From NCBI GenBank assembly GCA_027485235.1, contig JAIXRJ010000012.1:1-64000 (forward strand): DNA of 64,000 nucleotides. The letters are read 5' to 3'. Source of the DNA: Comamonadaceae bacterium (GTDB taxonomy: Bacteria; Pseudomonadota; Gammaproteobacteria; Burkholderiales; Burkholderiaceae_C). The notes beneath the pieces are model-generated. The model did no database searches and was not told the DNA's origin. It saw only the letters and a program-made list of their open reading frames with translations. Positions 10,191 to 20,951 of the stretch are shown piece by piece. Made by a program: the position numbers and the translations under genes. Each line of letters opens with the position of its first letter. Within the stretch, counting starts at the first letter, position 1.

Positions 10191-11936
10191 TCAGGGGGCC
10201 AAACGCCCCTTGAGGTGGCCCAAGATGTCGGCCACCGCCACTTTGCTGGACTCGGCATCACGGCGGTGCTGGTATTCGACTTGGCCGTCTTTCAAGCCCT
10301 TGTCGCCAATCGTGATGCGGTGGGGCACACCGATCAGTTCCCAATCGGCAAACATGGCACCAGGGCGCTCCCCCCGGTCGTCCAAGATCACATCCACACC
10401 GTCGGCCAGCAAGGCGGTATAAATGCGCTCAGCCTCGGCCTTGACCGCTTCGCTGCGGTCCATGCCGATGGGGCAGACCACCACGGTGAAGGGGGCAATC
10501 GCGTCGGGCCAGATGATGCCGCGCTCGTCGTGGTTTTGCTCAATGGCGGCGGCGGGCAGGCGCGTGACGCCAATGCCGTAGCAACCCATTTCTAGAAACT
10601 GCGGTTTGCCGTTTTCGTCCAGGAAGGTGGCGTTCATGGCCTTGGAGTATTTGGTGCCCAAATAGAACACATGGCCCACTTCAATGCCGCGCTCGATGGC
10701 CAGCTCGCCCCGGCTGTCGGGCGACTTGTCACCGGCCACCACGTTGCGGATGTCGGCCACCAGCGCAGGCTCGGGCAGGTCACGGCCCCAGTTGACGCCG
10801 GTGATGTGGAAGTCTTCTTCGTTGGCGCCGCAGATCCAGTCGGCCATCACGGCCACGTCGCGGTCGGCAACCAGGTGAACGGGCTTTTTCAGGTTCAGCG
10901 GGCCCAAGTAACCCGGCTTGCAGCCGAAATGCTCTTCGATTTCGCTCAGCGTGGCAAAACGGAAACCGCCTTCCATGCCAGGCAGTTTGCCCACTTTGAC
11001 TTCGTTCATGTCATGGTCGCCGCGCAGCAGCAACAGCCAGACTTGCGATTTGACGATTTCGCCCTGCTCGTTCAGGGTGTCGGTGGCCAGCACCAGCGAC
11101 TTGACGGTGGTGGAGAGCGGCACGTTCAGCAAAGCGGCCACGTCTTCGCAGGTGCTCTTGCCTGGGGTGGGGGTCTTTGTCTGGGTTTGTGTGGCCGCGC
11201 CGCGCGGCTGGCTGGGTGCCAGGGCTTCGGCTTTTTCGATGTTGGCGGCGTAGCTGCTGCTGGGGCAGTACACGATGGCGTCTTCGCCGGTGGCCGCGAT
11301 CACCTGGAACTCTTCGCTCAAATCGCCCCCGATGGCGCCGCTGTCAGCGGCCACAGCGCGATAAGTCAGGCCAAAGCGGTCAAATATCTTGCGGTAGGCC
11401 CCGGCCATCACCTGGTAGCTGGCCTTGGCGCTCGCCACGTCACGGTCAAAGCTGTAGGCGTCTTTCATGGTGAACTCGCGGCCACGCATCAAGCCAAAGC
11501 GAGGGCGGCGCTCGTCTCGGAACTTGGTCTGGATTTGGTAGAAGTTTTTGGGCAGCTGTTTGTAGCTGCGCACTTCCTGGCGTACCACGTCGGTCACGAC
11601 TTCTTCGCTGGTGGGCTGGATCACGAAATCGCGGCCGTGGCGGTCCTTGATGCGCAGCAACTCAGGGCCCATCTTGTCGAAGCGGCCCGTCTCTTGCCAC
11701 AGCTCGGCCGGCTGCACCACAGGCATGGTCATTTCAATCGCCCCTGCGCGGTTCATCTCCTCGCGAACGATGGCTTCAACCTTGCGGATCACGCGCAGGC
11801 CCATGGGCATGTAGTTGTAAATACCCGCGCCGAGTTTTTTGACCATGCCAGCACGCGTCATCAGTTTGTGGCTGACGACTTCAGCGTCTGCGGGCGCTTC
11901 TTTGAGGGTGGAAATCAGGAATTGAGAAGCTTTCAT
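10191..11936 (-). CDS. proS: Prolyl-tRNA synthetase
   Basis: 581 residues, the bacterial ProS length with the inserted YbaK-like editing domain between class II motifs 2 and 3. Motif 1 ([12 protein letters not shown]), motif 2 ([19 protein letters not shown]) and motif 3 ([17 protein letters not shown]) are visible, followed by the anticodon-binding domain. It charges tRNA-Pro. It is transcribed leftwards, divergent from rppH, in the common Burkholderiales proS-rppH arrangement. The lytic transglycosylase follows on the same strand. Confidence 0.97.
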   Translation of the reverse strand: MKASQFLISTLKEAPADAEVVSHKLMTRAGMVKKLGAGIYNYMPMGLRVIRKVEAIVREEMNRAGAIEMTMPVVQPAELWQETGRFDKMGPELLRIKDRHGRDFVIQPTSEEVVTDVVRQEVRSYKQLPKNFYQIQTKFRDERRPRFGLMRGREFTMKDAYSFDRDVASAKASYQVMAGAYRKIFDRFGLTYRAVAADSGAIGGDLSEEFQVIAATGEDAIVYCPSSSYAANIEKAEALAPSQPRGAATQTQTKTPTPGKSTCEDVAALLNVPLSTTVKSLVLATDTLNEQGEIVKSQVWLLLLRGDHDMNEVKVGKLPGMEGGFRFATLSEIEEHFGCKPGYLGPLNLKKPVHLVADRDVAVMADWICGANEEDFHITGVNWGRDLPEPALVADIRNVVAGDKSPDSRGELAIERGIEVGHVFYLGTKYSKAMNATFLDENGKPQFLEMGCYGIGVTRLPAAAIEQNHDERGIIWPDAIAPFTVVVCPIGMDRSEAVKAEAERIYTALLADGVDVILDDRGERPGAMFADWELIGVPHRITIGDKGLKDGQVEYQHRRDAESSKVAVADILGHLKGRLAP

Positions 11937-12035
11937 CGCGGCACGCTAACAAAACAAAGAAATCAGGGATACATCCAAGAGCCAGCGCCGATGCGGCGTG
12001 CATAATGGACAAAGTTCAAAAATTTGAGGTTGATT

Positions 12036-12653
12036 ATGCTTGACCGTGAAGGCTTTAGGCCGAACGTCGGCATCATTCTGCTCAACCAGAAAAACCAGGT
12101 GTTTTGGGGCAAACGCATCCGCACGCACAGCTGGCAGTTTCCGCAGGGCGGCATTGACCGAGGCGAGAGCCCCGAGCAGGCCATGTTCCGCGAACTGCAC
12201 GAAGAGGTGGGACTCCAACCGGAGCATGTGCGCATCGTGGCCCGAACCCGTGACTGGTTGCGCTATGAAGTGCCAGACCGCTTCATCCGACGGGATGCGC
12301 GCGGCTTTTACAAGGGGCAGAAACAGATCTGGTACCTGCTGCAGTTGGTCACGCACGACCACCAGCTGAACCTGCGCGCCACCGACCACCCCGAGTTCGA
12401 CGCCTGGCGTTGGAACGACTATTGGGTGCCGCTCGATGCGGTCGTCGAGTTCAAGCGTGGCGTGTACGAAATGGCATTGACCGAGCTGGCGCGTTTTCTG
12501 CCGCGCCAAGAGCGGCACAACCGGTACTTGCGTGGCGGGCCCAGAGGGCCGCGCGAACAAACCGGCGACGAGTTGGACCATCAGGACATGCAACAACCAC
12601 CGCACATGGAACTGCCGCCCGGAGCAAGTTTTGATCCGAACCCACAAGGCTGA
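12036..12653 (+). CDS. rppH: RNA pyrophosphohydrolase (Nudix)
   Basis: 205 residues. The Nudix box spans residues 38-60 with the expected G, E, RE and EE residues (GG at 38, REL and EE near 52-57). RppH removes pyrophosphate from 5'-triphosphate mRNA ends and so triggers RNase E decay. The protein is longer than E. coli RppH by a low-complexity C-terminal tail (about 165-205), as in other Burkholderiales. I start at the ATG at 12036, with GAGG at 12026-12029; a TTG four codons upstream is less likely. A TGCATAAT extended -10 ends at 12006. Confidence 0.93.
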   Translation: MLDREGFRPNVGIILLNQKNQVFWGKRIRTHSWQFPQGGIDRGESPEQAMFRELHEEVGLQPEHVRIVARTRDWLRYEVPDRFIRRDARGFYKGQKQIWYLLQLVTHDHQLNLRATDHPEFDAWRWNDYWVPLDAVVEFKRGVYEMALTELARFLPRQERHNRYLRGGPRGPREQTGDELDHQDMQQPPHMELPPGASFDPNPQG

Positions 12654-12663
12654 GTGGTCAAAG

Positions 12664-12700
12664 CCATTGAAAAAGCCCGCTTTGCGGGCTTTTTCAATGG
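12664..12700. terminator. Bidirectional terminator between rppH and proB
   Basis: A perfect 17-bp inverted repeat, 12664-12680 with 12684-12700, around TTT. The stem holds AAAAAGCCCGC on one side and GCGGGCTTTTT on the other, so a T-run follows the GC core on both strands. It serves the convergent rppH and proB genes. Confidence 0.92.
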
Positions 12701-12716
12701 CGCTCAGCCACGGCAA

Positions 12717-13853
12717 TCAAATGCTGAGAATCAGGTTGTCCCGGTGCACCATTTCGGGCTCTGCGGTGTAGCCGAGCAAAGCCTCGTAATCGTGCGAGGG
12801 CTTGCGGCACAACAAACGGGCCTCGGCGCTGGCGTAATTGGCCAGGCCCCGCGCAATTTCTACGCCTTGTTCATCCCGAACAGCGATCACATCACCGCGT
12901 GAAAAATCTCCGGCCACACCCGTCATGCCAATGGGCAGCAGGCTCTTGCCTTCGGTCAGCACTTTGTGGGCTGCACCCGCATCCACCGTCACCGAACCGC
13001 GCAGTTGCAGGTGGTCGGCCATCCATTGTTTGCGGGCTTGTTGTTTGGCGGTCTGGGCCACCAGCAAGGTGCCCATGTTGTCACCCTGGCTCAAACGCAA
13101 CAGCGCATCGGGCTCACGCCCCCAAGCGATCACCGTGGACGCGCCTGAACCGGCTGCCCGCTTGGCGGCCAGGATTTTGGTGATCATGCCGCCTCGGCCA
13201 ATGCTGGAGCCCGCACCTCCCGCCATAGCTTCTAGGGCAGGATCCCCGGCATGGGCCTCGTGCACAAACGTGGCTGCGGGATCTTTGCGCGGGTCGGCGG
13301 TGTACAGGCCTTTTTGGTCGGTCAGGATGACCAACAAGTCGGCTTCGATCAGGTTGGCCACCAAAGCGCCCAAGGTGTCGTTGTCACCAAATTTGATCTC
13401 GTCGTTGACGACTGTGTCGTTTTCGTTGATCACGGGCAACACGCGGTGCTGGAGCAAGGTCAGCAAGGTCGAGCGGGCGTTGAGGTAGCGCTCGCGGTCA
13501 GCCAGATCGGCGTGCGTGAGCAGGACCTGGGCGCTGCCCATGCCGTTCTCGCGCAGTTTGGTTTCGTACATTTGCGCCAGGCCCATCTGGCCCACGGCAG
13601 CCGCCGCTTGCAAAGCGGGCACTTCGCTCGGGCGGGTGGTCCAGCCCAGGCGCTTCATGCCCTCAGCGATCGCGCCACTGGAGACCATGACCACTTCTTT
13701 GCCCTGGGCACTGAGCAGTGCCATCTGGCGGCACCACTCGCCAATCGCACCCTCGTCCAGGCCACGCCCTTCGTTCGTCACCAGGCTGGAGCCGACTTTG
13801 ACGACGATGCGGCGCGCATCGCGCAACAGGGTGGAAACGGCGGCAGAGGTCAT
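12717..13853 (-). CDS. proB: Glutamate 5-kinase
   Basis: 378 residues: amino-acid kinase domain (about 1-265) plus C-terminal PUA domain. Visible motifs: [20 protein letters not shown] at the N-terminus, [20 protein letters not shown] in the centre, and [19 protein letters not shown]. It phosphorylates L-glutamate in the first step of proline synthesis and is normally feedback-inhibited by proline. It lies 58 bases downstream of obgE on the same strand, the order seen across Burkholderiales. Confidence 0.96.
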   Translation of the reverse strand: MTSAAVSTLLRDARRIVVKVGSSLVTNEGRGLDEGAIGEWCRQMALLSAQGKEVVMVSSGAIAEGMKRLGWTTRPSEVPALQAAAAVGQMGLAQMYETKLRENGMGSAQVLLTHADLADRERYLNARSTLLTLLQHRVLPVINENDTVVNDEIKFGDNDTLGALVANLIEADLLVILTDQKGLYTADPRKDPAATFVHEAHAGDPALEAMAGGAGSSIGRGGMITKILAAKRAAGSGASTVIAWGREPDALLRLSQGDNMGTLLVAQTAKQQARKQWMADHLQLRGSVTVDAGAAHKVLTEGKSLLPIGMTGVAGDFSRGDVIAVRDEQGVEIARGLANYASAEARLLCRKPSHDYEALLGYTAEPEMVHRDNLILSI

Positions 13854-13911
13854 GCTGGAGGTTTACTGGGCGTGAAGGGAAAGAGGGCAAATTTAGGCGC
13901 ACGCCGCCGGA

Positions 13912-15066
<1,155 letters not shown>

Positions 15067-15090
15067 TCAAAAACAGCGGGCCAGAATGCG

Positions 15091-15112
15091 AAAAGCCCCG
15101 GCTTGCGGGGCT
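15091..15112 (-). terminator. Intrinsic terminator/attenuator between rpmA and obgE
   Basis: AGCCCCG (15094-15100), loop GCTTG, CGGGGCT (15106-15112). Read on the minus strand the stem ends in GGGGCTTTT, a short T-run. It sits in the 101-base gap after rpmA, so ribosomal protein transcription probably stops here partly, lowering obgE expression relative to rplU-rpmA. Confidence 0.65.
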
Positions 15113-15137
15113 CCTCTTCGCCATGGGCGCGACGGGC

Positions 15138-15398
15138 TTAAACAGCCGGTGTCACGTTGACCATGTGCTTGCTGAGTTCGCCTTTGGTCGAGAACGACAC
15201 GTGGCCGTCCACCAGGGCAAACAAAGTGTGGTCTTTGCCAATGCCGACATTGCTGCCAGCGTGGAATTTGGTGCCGCGTTGGCGAACAATGATCGAGCCC
15301 GCGCTGATCAGTTCACCACCGAAAGCCTTGACACCCAGCATCTTTGGCTTGGAATCACGTCCGTTGCGCGTAGAGCCGCCGCCTTTTTTCTGTGCCAT
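15138..15398 (-). CDS. rpmA: 50S ribosomal protein L27
   Basis: 86 residues starting [19 protein letters not shown], the conserved L27 N-terminus that reaches the peptidyl-transferase centre. No cleavable N-terminal extension of the Firmicutes kind is present. The gene lies 12 bases after rplU. Confidence 0.97.
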   Translation of the reverse strand: MAQKKGGGSTRNGRDSKPKMLGVKAFGGELISAGSIIVRQRGTKFHAGSNVGIGKDHTLFALVDGHVSFSTKGELSKHMVNVTPAV

Positions 15399-15410
15399 GA
15401 CCTGTTCTCC

Positions 15411-15722
15411 TCAGGCAGCGATCGCGCCGATTTGCAGTTCGGTGAACTGCTGACGGTGACCCTGACGTTTCTGATAGTGCTTGCGACGGCGCATCTTGAA
15501 GATGTGCACTTTGTCGTGCTTGCCATGAGCCAACACTGTGACTGTGACTGTGGCGCCGGACACCAGGGGCGTGCCGATCTTCAGGTCTGCGCCGTTACCG
15601 ACTGCGAGAACTTGATCAATCACGATTTCCTGGCCAACGTCCGCAGCAATCTGTTCTACTTTAATTTTTTCGCCAGCGACAACACGATACTGTTTGCCAC
15701 CGGTTTTTATGACCGCGTACAT
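15411..15722 (-). CDS. rplU: 50S ribosomal protein L21
   Basis: 103 residues beginning [20 protein letters not shown], with the C-terminal [14 protein letters not shown] motif of L21 in the form [16 protein letters not shown]21 binds 23S rRNA. It is the first gene of rplU-rpmA-obgE-proB and is divergent from ispB. Confidence 0.97.
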   Translation of the reverse strand: MYAVIKTGGKQYRVVAGEKIKVEQIAADVGQEIVIDQVLAVGNGADLKIGTPLVSGATVTVTVLAHGKHDKVHIFKMRRRKHYQKRQGHRQQFTELQIGAIAA

Positions 15723-15775
15723 AAATGACCTCTTTGAATGGAAGTTTCCCTAGGCTGATCCCTAAGGAACCTGAG

Positions 15776-15781
15776 ATTTTA
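15776..15781 (-). promoter_or_regulatory. Candidate -10 element for rplU
   Basis: On the minus strand GCTAAAATC contains TAAAAT about 54 bases before the rplU start. The -35 region is weak (TTAGCT near 15800-15806). Assigned because it is the best hexamer in the divergent rplU-ispB gap in this direction. Confidence 0.35.
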
Positions 15782-15856
15782 GCACGGGATGCCGACCGAC
15801 AGCTAATTCTTCACCCCTCAGGCTGCTCAGGCAGGGCTGAACACGAACGCTGTCTC

Positions 15857-15862
15857 TATAAT
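15857..15862 (+). promoter_or_regulatory. Candidate -10 element for ispB
   Basis: A perfect TATAAT in CTCTATAATAACG, about 66 bases upstream of the proposed TTG start. No convincing -35 lies at 16-18 bases. Together with the rplU element it defines the divergent promoter region. Confidence 0.4.
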
Positions 15863-15928
15863 AACGACCTGTACTTTCCTTTCCCGTGGCTTAGGCAATG
15901 TGCCACGGGCCCCTGCCGGATTCCCCAC

Positions 15929-16912
15929 TTGTCCACCTCCGACAACAGCACTGCAGCCGTACTCGCCCTGGTCGCCCCTGACATGGCGCAAGTGGACCTT
16001 GTCATCGCCCAGCGTCTAGACACAGGCGTGCCATTGGTGCGTGAGGTGGCCAGTTACATCATTTCTGCAGGCGGCAAACGTCTGCGGCCTGTTTTATTGC
16101 TCCTGACCTGCGGTGCGTTGGCATACACAGGGGCTCAGCGGCACAATTTGGCGGCGGTGGTGGAGTTCATCCACACAGCCACACTGCTGCACGACGACGT
16201 GGTGGACGAATCCACCTTGCGTCGCGGCCGCCCGACAGCCAACCAGGCCTTCGGCAACCCGGCCAGTGTGCTGGTGGGCGACTTTTTATACTCCCGAGCT
16301 TTCCAGATGATGGTGGATGCCAACAGCATGCGGGTCATGCAAACCCTGGCCGAAGCCACCAACGTGATCGCTGAGGGTGAAGTTCTGCAGCTGATGAACA
16401 TGCACGATGCTTCGCTGGACGAAGCGTCTTATTTGCGCGTGATCCGGTCCAAAACCGCCAAATTATTCGAGGCCAGTGCGCGCCTTGGTCCCATCCTCGC
16501 AGGCAGCCCCGCAACGATTGAAGCCGCCTGCGCCCATTACGGTCAAGCCTTGGGCACCGCTTTTCAGGTGATCGACGATGTGCTGGACTACGACGGCAAT
16601 GCGACCGAAATGGGCAAAAACCTGGGCGACGATCTTCGCGAAGGCAAGGCCACATTGCCCCTGATCTTGGCCATGCAAAGAGGCACACCCGGCCAAAGAC
16701 AAACCGTGCGTGCAGCCATAGAAACGGGCAGCGTCGACCGCCTCAACGAGATCGTCTCCATCGTGCGAGAAACAGGCGCTTTGGAAGCCACGCACGACGC
16801 GGCTGCGGCTGAAGCCCAACGCGCTGTCGACGCGGCCATGCAGTTGCCCGACAACCCCTACCGCCAAGCCATGGTGGTGCTGGCGTCGCAATTGCTCAAC
16901 CGCAGAACCTGA
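15929..16912 (+). CDS. ispB: Octaprenyl diphosphate synthase (polyprenyl synthetase)
   Basis: All-trans polyprenyl synthetase making the octaprenyl side chain of ubiquinone. First aspartate-rich motif HDDVVDES (LLHDDVVDE) and second motif VIDDVLDYDGN are visible, as are GGKRLRP and GEVLQL. About 327 residues from a TTG at 15929 (LSTSDNSTAA, matching the N-terminus usual in this group); an ATG 18 codons further (MAQVDLV) is the alternative. The reading frame stays open further upstream, across the promoter and to 15725, but that stretch has no family similarity. It ends before a terminator at 16937. Confidence 0.9.
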   Translation: MSTSDNSTAAVLALVAPDMAQVDLVIAQRLDTGVPLVREVASYIISAGGKRLRPVLLLLTCGALAYTGAQRHNLAAVVEFIHTATLLHDDVVDESTLRRGRPTANQAFGNPASVLVGDFLYSRAFQMMVDANSMRVMQTLAEATNVIAEGEVLQLMNMHDASLDEASYLRVIRSKTAKLFEASARLGPILAGSPATIEAACAHYGQALGTAFQVIDDVLDYDGNATEMGKNLGDDLREGKATLPLILAMQRGTPGQRQTVRAAIETGSVDRLNEIVSIVRETGALEATHDAAAAEAQRAVDAAMQLPDNPYRQAMVVLASQLLNRRT

Positions 16913-16936
16913 CACCTCACGGCACTGCCCCAACTC

Positions 16937-16962
16937 AGCCGCGGGTCTCCAGCGGCTTTTTT
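16937..16962 (+). terminator. Intrinsic terminator after ispB
   Basis: AGCCGC (16937-16942) pairs with GCGGCT (16952-16957), followed by a T-run to 16962. An outer CCCCAAC/GTTGGGG pair (16928-16934 and 16963-16969) could extend or compete with it. It isolates ispB from the pilus operon. Confidence 0.8.
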
Positions 16963-17040
16963 GTTGGGGCGCCCCGTGCGCTGCATTTACAAACCCACCC
17001 GCTTCACCGATGATCCGTCCACAGAGGTATTCAATACCCA

Positions 17041-17046
17041 AGGAGG
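17041..17046 (+). promoter_or_regulatory. Perfect Shine-Dalgarno that fixes the pilB start
   Basis: AGGAGG at 17041-17046, 7 bases before the ATG at 17054. It is the strongest ribosome-binding site noticed in the window and shows that the short PilB begins here rather than being the remnant of a longer gene. Confidence 0.85.
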
Positions 17047-17053
17047 AGGCAAT

Positions 17054-18271
17054 ATGCAAGAAAGCGTCTACGGCCGCTCAAGCAACCAAGGGATGGAAGA
17101 TGCGCCCGTGGTCCATTACGTGCAGCAATTGCTGGAACACGCCGTCGCCATCAAAGCCTCGGACATCCACCTCGAACCCTACGAATACAACTACCGCGTT
17201 CGCATGCGGGTGGATGGTGAGTTGCGTGAAATGGCCACGCCCCCCATGGCGTTGAAAGACCGGCTGTCGTCGCGCCTGAAAGTGTTGTCACGGCTGGACA
17301 TCGCCGAAAAAAGATTACCGCAAGACGGTCGCATGAAACTGCAATTGCCCATGGGCCGCGAAATTGATCTTCGGATCAGCACATTGCCCACCTTGTTCGG
17401 CGAAAAATTGGTGGTCCGCATCCTCGACTCGGCGCAAGCGCAATTGGACTTGTCTCAACTCGGCTACGAACCCGAAGATTTGGACCGGCTGGTGCAAGCA
17501 ATTCGGGCGCCCCACGGCATGGTGCTGGTCACAGGACCGACGGGTTCCGGCAAAACACAATCGCTCTACGCGTGTCTGAGTTTGCTGAACACGACCGAAG
17601 TCAACATCGCCACAGTAGAGGACCCGTGCGAGATCCAGCTTCAAGGCATCAACCAAGTCAATGTTCAAGACAAACCTGGGCTGACATTTGCCGTCGCCTT
17701 GAGGGCATTTTTGCGGCAAGACCCGGACATTTTGATGGTCGGTGAAATTCGGGATCTGGAAACAGCCAACATCGCCATCCAAGCCGCTCAAACCGGGCAT
17801 CTGGTGCTCTCCACCCTGCACACCAACGATGCCCCGGCCACCCTGGTTCGACTGCGCAACATGGGAACAGCCACTTACAACATCGCGGCCAGTGTGACGC
17901 TGATCACGGCGCAACGTCTGGTGCGCTGCTTGTGCCCGCATTGCAAGCAAGCCGTCGGCCTCAGCGGTGATGTGTTGCTGCAAGCAGGCCTGCCGTCAAC
18001 GGTCCTGCCTGAGGAAACTGTGGTGGCGTACATCCCCGCAGGATGTGATTTTTGTCACAAAGGTTTTGCTGGCCGGACCGGCATTTTTCAGGTCATGCCC
18101 ATCAGCCCGGCGATGCAAACCTTGATCCTCAACGAGGCCAATAGCCAAGCGTTGGCCGCGCAAGCACAACGTGAAGGCGTGTGCAGCTTGCGCGTGGCGG
18201 GGTTGCGCAAAGTCCTGCAAGGCATCACATCGCTTGACGAAGTTCTGGCGGCCACGCGGGACGACGCATGA
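17054..18271 (+). CDS. pilB: Type IV pilus assembly ATPase, PilB/GspE family, lacking the N-terminal domain
   Basis: 405 residues, versus about 560-580 for typical PilB. The hexameric ATPase core is complete: N2-type region with KASDIHLEPYEYNYRVRMR, Walker A GPTGSGKTQS near 160, Asp box, Walker B DILMVGEIRDLETANIA near 227, His box STLHTNDAP, and the zinc site CPHC near 294 with CDFC near 331. The missing part is the N-terminal MshEN/T2SSE-N domain of about 150 residues. The start is fixed by AGGAGG. It overlaps pilC (ATGA), forming pilB-pilC-pilD. It powers pilus extension; GspE of a type II secretion system is the alternative, but no gsp genes are near. Confidence 0.88.
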   Translation: MQESVYGRSSNQGMEDAPVVHYVQQLLEHAVAIKASDIHLEPYEYNYRVRMRVDGELREMATPPMALKDRLSSRLKVLSRLDIAEKRLPQDGRMKLQLPMGREIDLRISTLPTLFGEKLVVRILDSAQAQLDLSQLGYEPEDLDRLVQAIRAPHGMVLVTGPTGSGKTQSLYACLSLLNTTEVNIATVEDPCEIQLQGINQVNVQDKPGLTFAVALRAFLRQDPDILMVGEIRDLETANIAIQAAQTGHLVLSTLHTNDAPATLVRLRNMGTATYNIAASVTLITAQRLVRCLCPHCKQAVGLSGDVLLQAGLPSTVLPEETVVAYIPAGCDFCHKGFAGRTGIFQVMPISPAMQTLILNEANSQALAAQAQREGVCSLRVAGLRKVLQGITSLDEVLAATRDDA

Positions 18272-19473
18272 TGGCCAAGCCCCAAAATTTGAAGTTCTCG
18301 TGGACAGCATGCGACGCACAAGGACGAACAGCGCGAGGCAAAATCGAAGCCATGAATGCGCAAGTGGCCCAAGCGCAACTGCGCAGACAGGGCCTGCAAA
18401 CGATCCAGGTGCAGCGCTTGTGGTGGGACCCCTCCCCACGAGTGCGCACCCGCGATGTGGCACAAATGACCCGCCAGCTCGCGGCACTGCTGCGCGCAGG
18501 CGTACCTTTGCTCCAAGCCTTGGGCATGCTCACACGCAGCCTGCCATCGGCAGCTTTGGCCGAAGTCATCCAGGCGGTGCAACGTGATGTGGAGGCGGGG
18601 CTGGCCTTGCACGCCGCATTGGCCAAGCACCCGACACATTTTTCCGGCCTGTACCTCAGCATGGTTCAGGCCGGCGAAGCCGCAGGCATCTTGGACACCT
18701 TGATGGACCGATTGGCCGGCACACTCGAAAAAAATGAAGCCCTGCGATCCCGCGTTCGTTCGGCTTTGATGTATCCGTGTGCCGTGATGCTGGTGGCTTT
18801 GGGCGTGTTGGTGATGATATTGGTATGGGTCGTACCGGCATTTCAGGACGTGTTCAAGGCATTTGGTGCAGACCTGCCTTGGGCGACACGCATCGTGGTC
18901 ACACTGAGCGAGAGTCTGAGCAGCGCTGGCCCTGCGGCACTTTTGGCTGTGATGCTGGGGGTGTGGTTCGGGCCCCGACTCCGCGCGCCCGACTCGCCTG
19001 TTGGTGCTTGGGTCACTCGACGACTGCTCCAACTGCCTTTGCTGGGCCGTCTGATCCAAAGCGCCGTGGTCGCGCGTTGGGCACAAACTTTGTCGGCTTT
19101 GCTCGCCGCAGGTGTTCCTTTGGTCGAAGCGCTGGGGCCGGTCGCACAAGCGTGCGATCATCTGGTTTATTCGCGCACGACTTTGCAATTGCAGCGCCAA
19201 GTGGGTCAGGGCAGCAGCCTGAGCGAAGCCATGGCGCAAACCACCCGTTTCCCGCCCATGATCGTGCAGTTGTGTCAAACCGGAGAAGAGACAGGATCGA
19301 TGGACACTTTGTTGGCCAGAGCCGGAGGCCTGATGGAAAGCGAACTGGACGACCAGGTCAATGGCCTGTCCAGCTTGCTGGAGCCCCTCATCATTGTGGT
19401 GCTCGGGGGCATGATCGGTGGCATTTTGGTCGCCATGTATTTGCCGATTTTCAGAATGGGCCAGGTTTTTTAA
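18268..19473 (+). CDS. pilC: Type IV pilus inner-membrane platform protein
   Basis: 401 residues with two tandem T2SSF domains. Each has the cytoplasmic helical bundle beginning like VAQMTRQLAALLRAGVPLLQAL and VARWAQTLSALLAAGVPLVEAL, and three transmembrane helices follow the pattern of the family (about 170-195, 215-240, 375-400). It couples the PilB motor to pilin polymerisation. Start ATG at 18268 overlaps the pilB stop. pilD follows immediately. Confidence 0.95.
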   Translation: MMAKPQNLKFSWTACDAQGRTARGKIEAMNAQVAQAQLRRQGLQTIQVQRLWWDPSPRVRTRDVAQMTRQLAALLRAGVPLLQALGMLTRSLPSAALAEVIQAVQRDVEAGLALHAALAKHPTHFSGLYLSMVQAGEAAGILDTLMDRLAGTLEKNEALRSRVRSALMYPCAVMLVALGVLVMILVWVVPAFQDVFKAFGADLPWATRIVVTLSESLSSAGPAALLAVMLGVWFGPRLRAPDSPVGAWVTRRLLQLPLLGRLIQSAVVARWAQTLSALLAAGVPLVEALGPVAQACDHLVYSRTTLQLQRQVGQGSSLSEAMAQTTRFPPMIVQLCQTGEETGSMDTLLARAGGLMESELDDQVNGLSSLLEPLIIVVLGGMIGGILVAMYLPIFRMGQVF

Positions 19474-19474
19474 C

Positions 19475-20308
19475 ATGCAACACACCCTGTTTCTGGTGGT
19501 CATTTCGGGTCTTTGGGGGCTGGCTATTGGCAGTTTTTTGAATGTGCTGATCCACCGCCTGCCCCGCATGCTCGAAGCACAATGGGCCGCCGAATTTCAA
19601 TCGGCAAAAGACAGCGTGCCCAAGCCGCCGTCTGCACGCTACAACCTGGCTTTCCCCGCGTCCCACTGTCCCCATTGCGGCCATTCACTGCGCTGGACAG
19701 ACAACATCCCTGTGCTCAGTTATGTGTGGCTCAAAGGCCGATGCCGTCACTGCCAGGCTCAGATTGGCTGGCGCTACCCGGCCGTGGAACTGCTCACAGG
19801 GGCTGTGTTTGTTTGGAGTGTTCTCACACATGGCATGGGTGTGTCCGCCTTGGCATGGGCGGGCTTTGCATCGGCCCTGATCGCACTGGCCGCCATCGAC
19901 GCCGACACCACCTTGCTGCCCGATGCCATCACGCAACCCTTGCTGTGGGCAGGCCTGATCGCTGCCAGCCTGCAATGGAGCCAGACCACGCTGTCTTCAT
20001 CGCTGTGGGGGGCCGTCGGCGCTTATCTTTTTTTGTGGGCGGTGTATTGGCTCTTCAAAGGGGTCACTGGCAAAGAAGGCATGGGTCAAGGTGACTTCAA
20101 GCTGCTGGCCGCCATGGGGGCTTGGCTTGGCTGGCCTGCACTGGTGTCCTTGGTGCTGATCGCTTCCCTGAGCGGGGTGGCGGTGGGACTGCTTTTGCGG
20201 GCCAGAGGGCAATTGAAGGCAGACGGCTATATTCCGTTTGGTCCTTTTTTGGCATTCGCCGGTTTGTGGGTCATGGCCTTGGGGCCTGTGCCGACCCTCC
20301 AGTTTTGA
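19475..20308 (+). CDS. pilD: Prepilin peptidase / N-methyltransferase
   Basis: 277 residues, polytopic membrane protein. The cytoplasmic N-terminal domain has the tetracysteine zinc site C65, C68, C90, C93. The catalytic aspartates of this GxGD-like protease are in AAIDADTTLLPD and in GMGQGDFKLL. It cleaves the leader of type IV prepilins and methylates the new N-terminus. It starts one base after the pilC stop. No pilin gene is in the window, so its substrates are encoded elsewhere. Confidence 0.95.
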   Translation: MQHTLFLVVISGLWGLAIGSFLNVLIHRLPRMLEAQWAAEFQSAKDSVPKPPSARYNLAFPASHCPHCGHSLRWTDNIPVLSYVWLKGRCRHCQAQIGWRYPAVELLTGAVFVWSVLTHGMGVSALAWAGFASALIALAAIDADTTLLPDAITQPLLWAGLIAASLQWSQTTLSSSLWGAVGAYLFLWAVYWLFKGVTGKEGMGQGDFKLLAAMGAWLGWPALVSLVLIASLSGVAVGLLLRARGQLKADGYIPFGPFLAFAGLWVMALGPVPTLQF

Positions 20309-20312
20309 AAAC

Positions 20313-20930
20313 ATGAAAACTCAACGCATTTGGCGCATCGGCCTGACGGGCGGCATTGGCAGCGGCAAAAGTACCGTGTCGGCCATGATGACCGCTCGGG
20401 GCGCGGCCGTGATCGACGCAGACGTCATTTCACGGGGTGTGACAGCCCCAGGAGGCCGCGCCATCGAGGCCATTGCCCAAGTTTTCGGCCCTCACATGAT
20501 CTCAGCCGACGGAGCCATGAACCGCCAAGCGATGCGAGAGCACGTGTTCCAAGACTTGCAAGCCAAGCGCCAACTCGAGGCCATTATTCACCCACTGGTC
20601 AGCCAAATCACCGCCGAAAAAGCGCAATGGGCTCTGGACCATCACCACACCTGCTTGGTGTTCGATGTGCCCTTGTTGGTCGAGTCCGGTGAGCGCTGGC
20701 GCCGGCAGCTGGACCGGGTCTGGGTGGTCGACTGCGATGCCGCTACGCAACGCCAGCGGGTCATGGCACGCAATGGCCTGGCGGCAGAAGACATTGACCG
20801 GATCATCAGCCAGCAAGTCAGCCGAACTCAACGCTTGGCTTGCGCCGATACAGTGATCGTTAACCAAAGCATCAACTTGCTCGAATTAGAGGCGCTGGTG
20901 TCCCTGGTGGCCGCTGACTTCGGGCTATGA
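20313..20930 (+). CDS. coaE: Dephospho-CoA kinase
   Basis: 205 residues with the P-loop GLTGGIGSGKST near the N-terminus, DADVISRG and the conserved FDVPLLVESG. It phosphorylates the 3'-hydroxyl of dephospho-CoA, the last step of CoA synthesis. It starts 4 bases after pilD; the pilD-coaE-zapD-yacG order is conserved in many proteobacteria. The longer in-frame upstream reading only overlaps pilD. Confidence 0.96.
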   Translation: MKTQRIWRIGLTGGIGSGKSTVSAMMTARGAAVIDADVISRGVTAPGGRAIEAIAQVFGPHMISADGAMNRQAMREHVFQDLQAKRQLEAIIHPLVSQITAEKAQWALDHHHTCLVFDVPLLVESGERWRRQLDRVWVVDCDAATQRQRVMARNGLAAEDIDRIISQQVSRTQRLACADTVIVNQSINLLELEALVSLVAADFGL

Positions 20931-20951
20931 TCGCGGCACTGGAAATGTTGC

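Noticed and set aside
10671..12005. 444-codon + strand frame
   Set aside because: Antisense to proS, whose class II motifs are clear.
15725..15928. Extra N-terminal 68 codons of ispB
   Set aside because: The frame stays open upstream of the TTG start, but the sequence crosses the divergent promoter region (TATAAT at 15857) and has no similarity to polyprenyl synthetases.
16913..17053. tRNA gene between ispB and pilB
   Set aside because: I looked for a tRNA-Pro in this gap but no cloverleaf forms; only the terminator and the pilB ribosome site are present.
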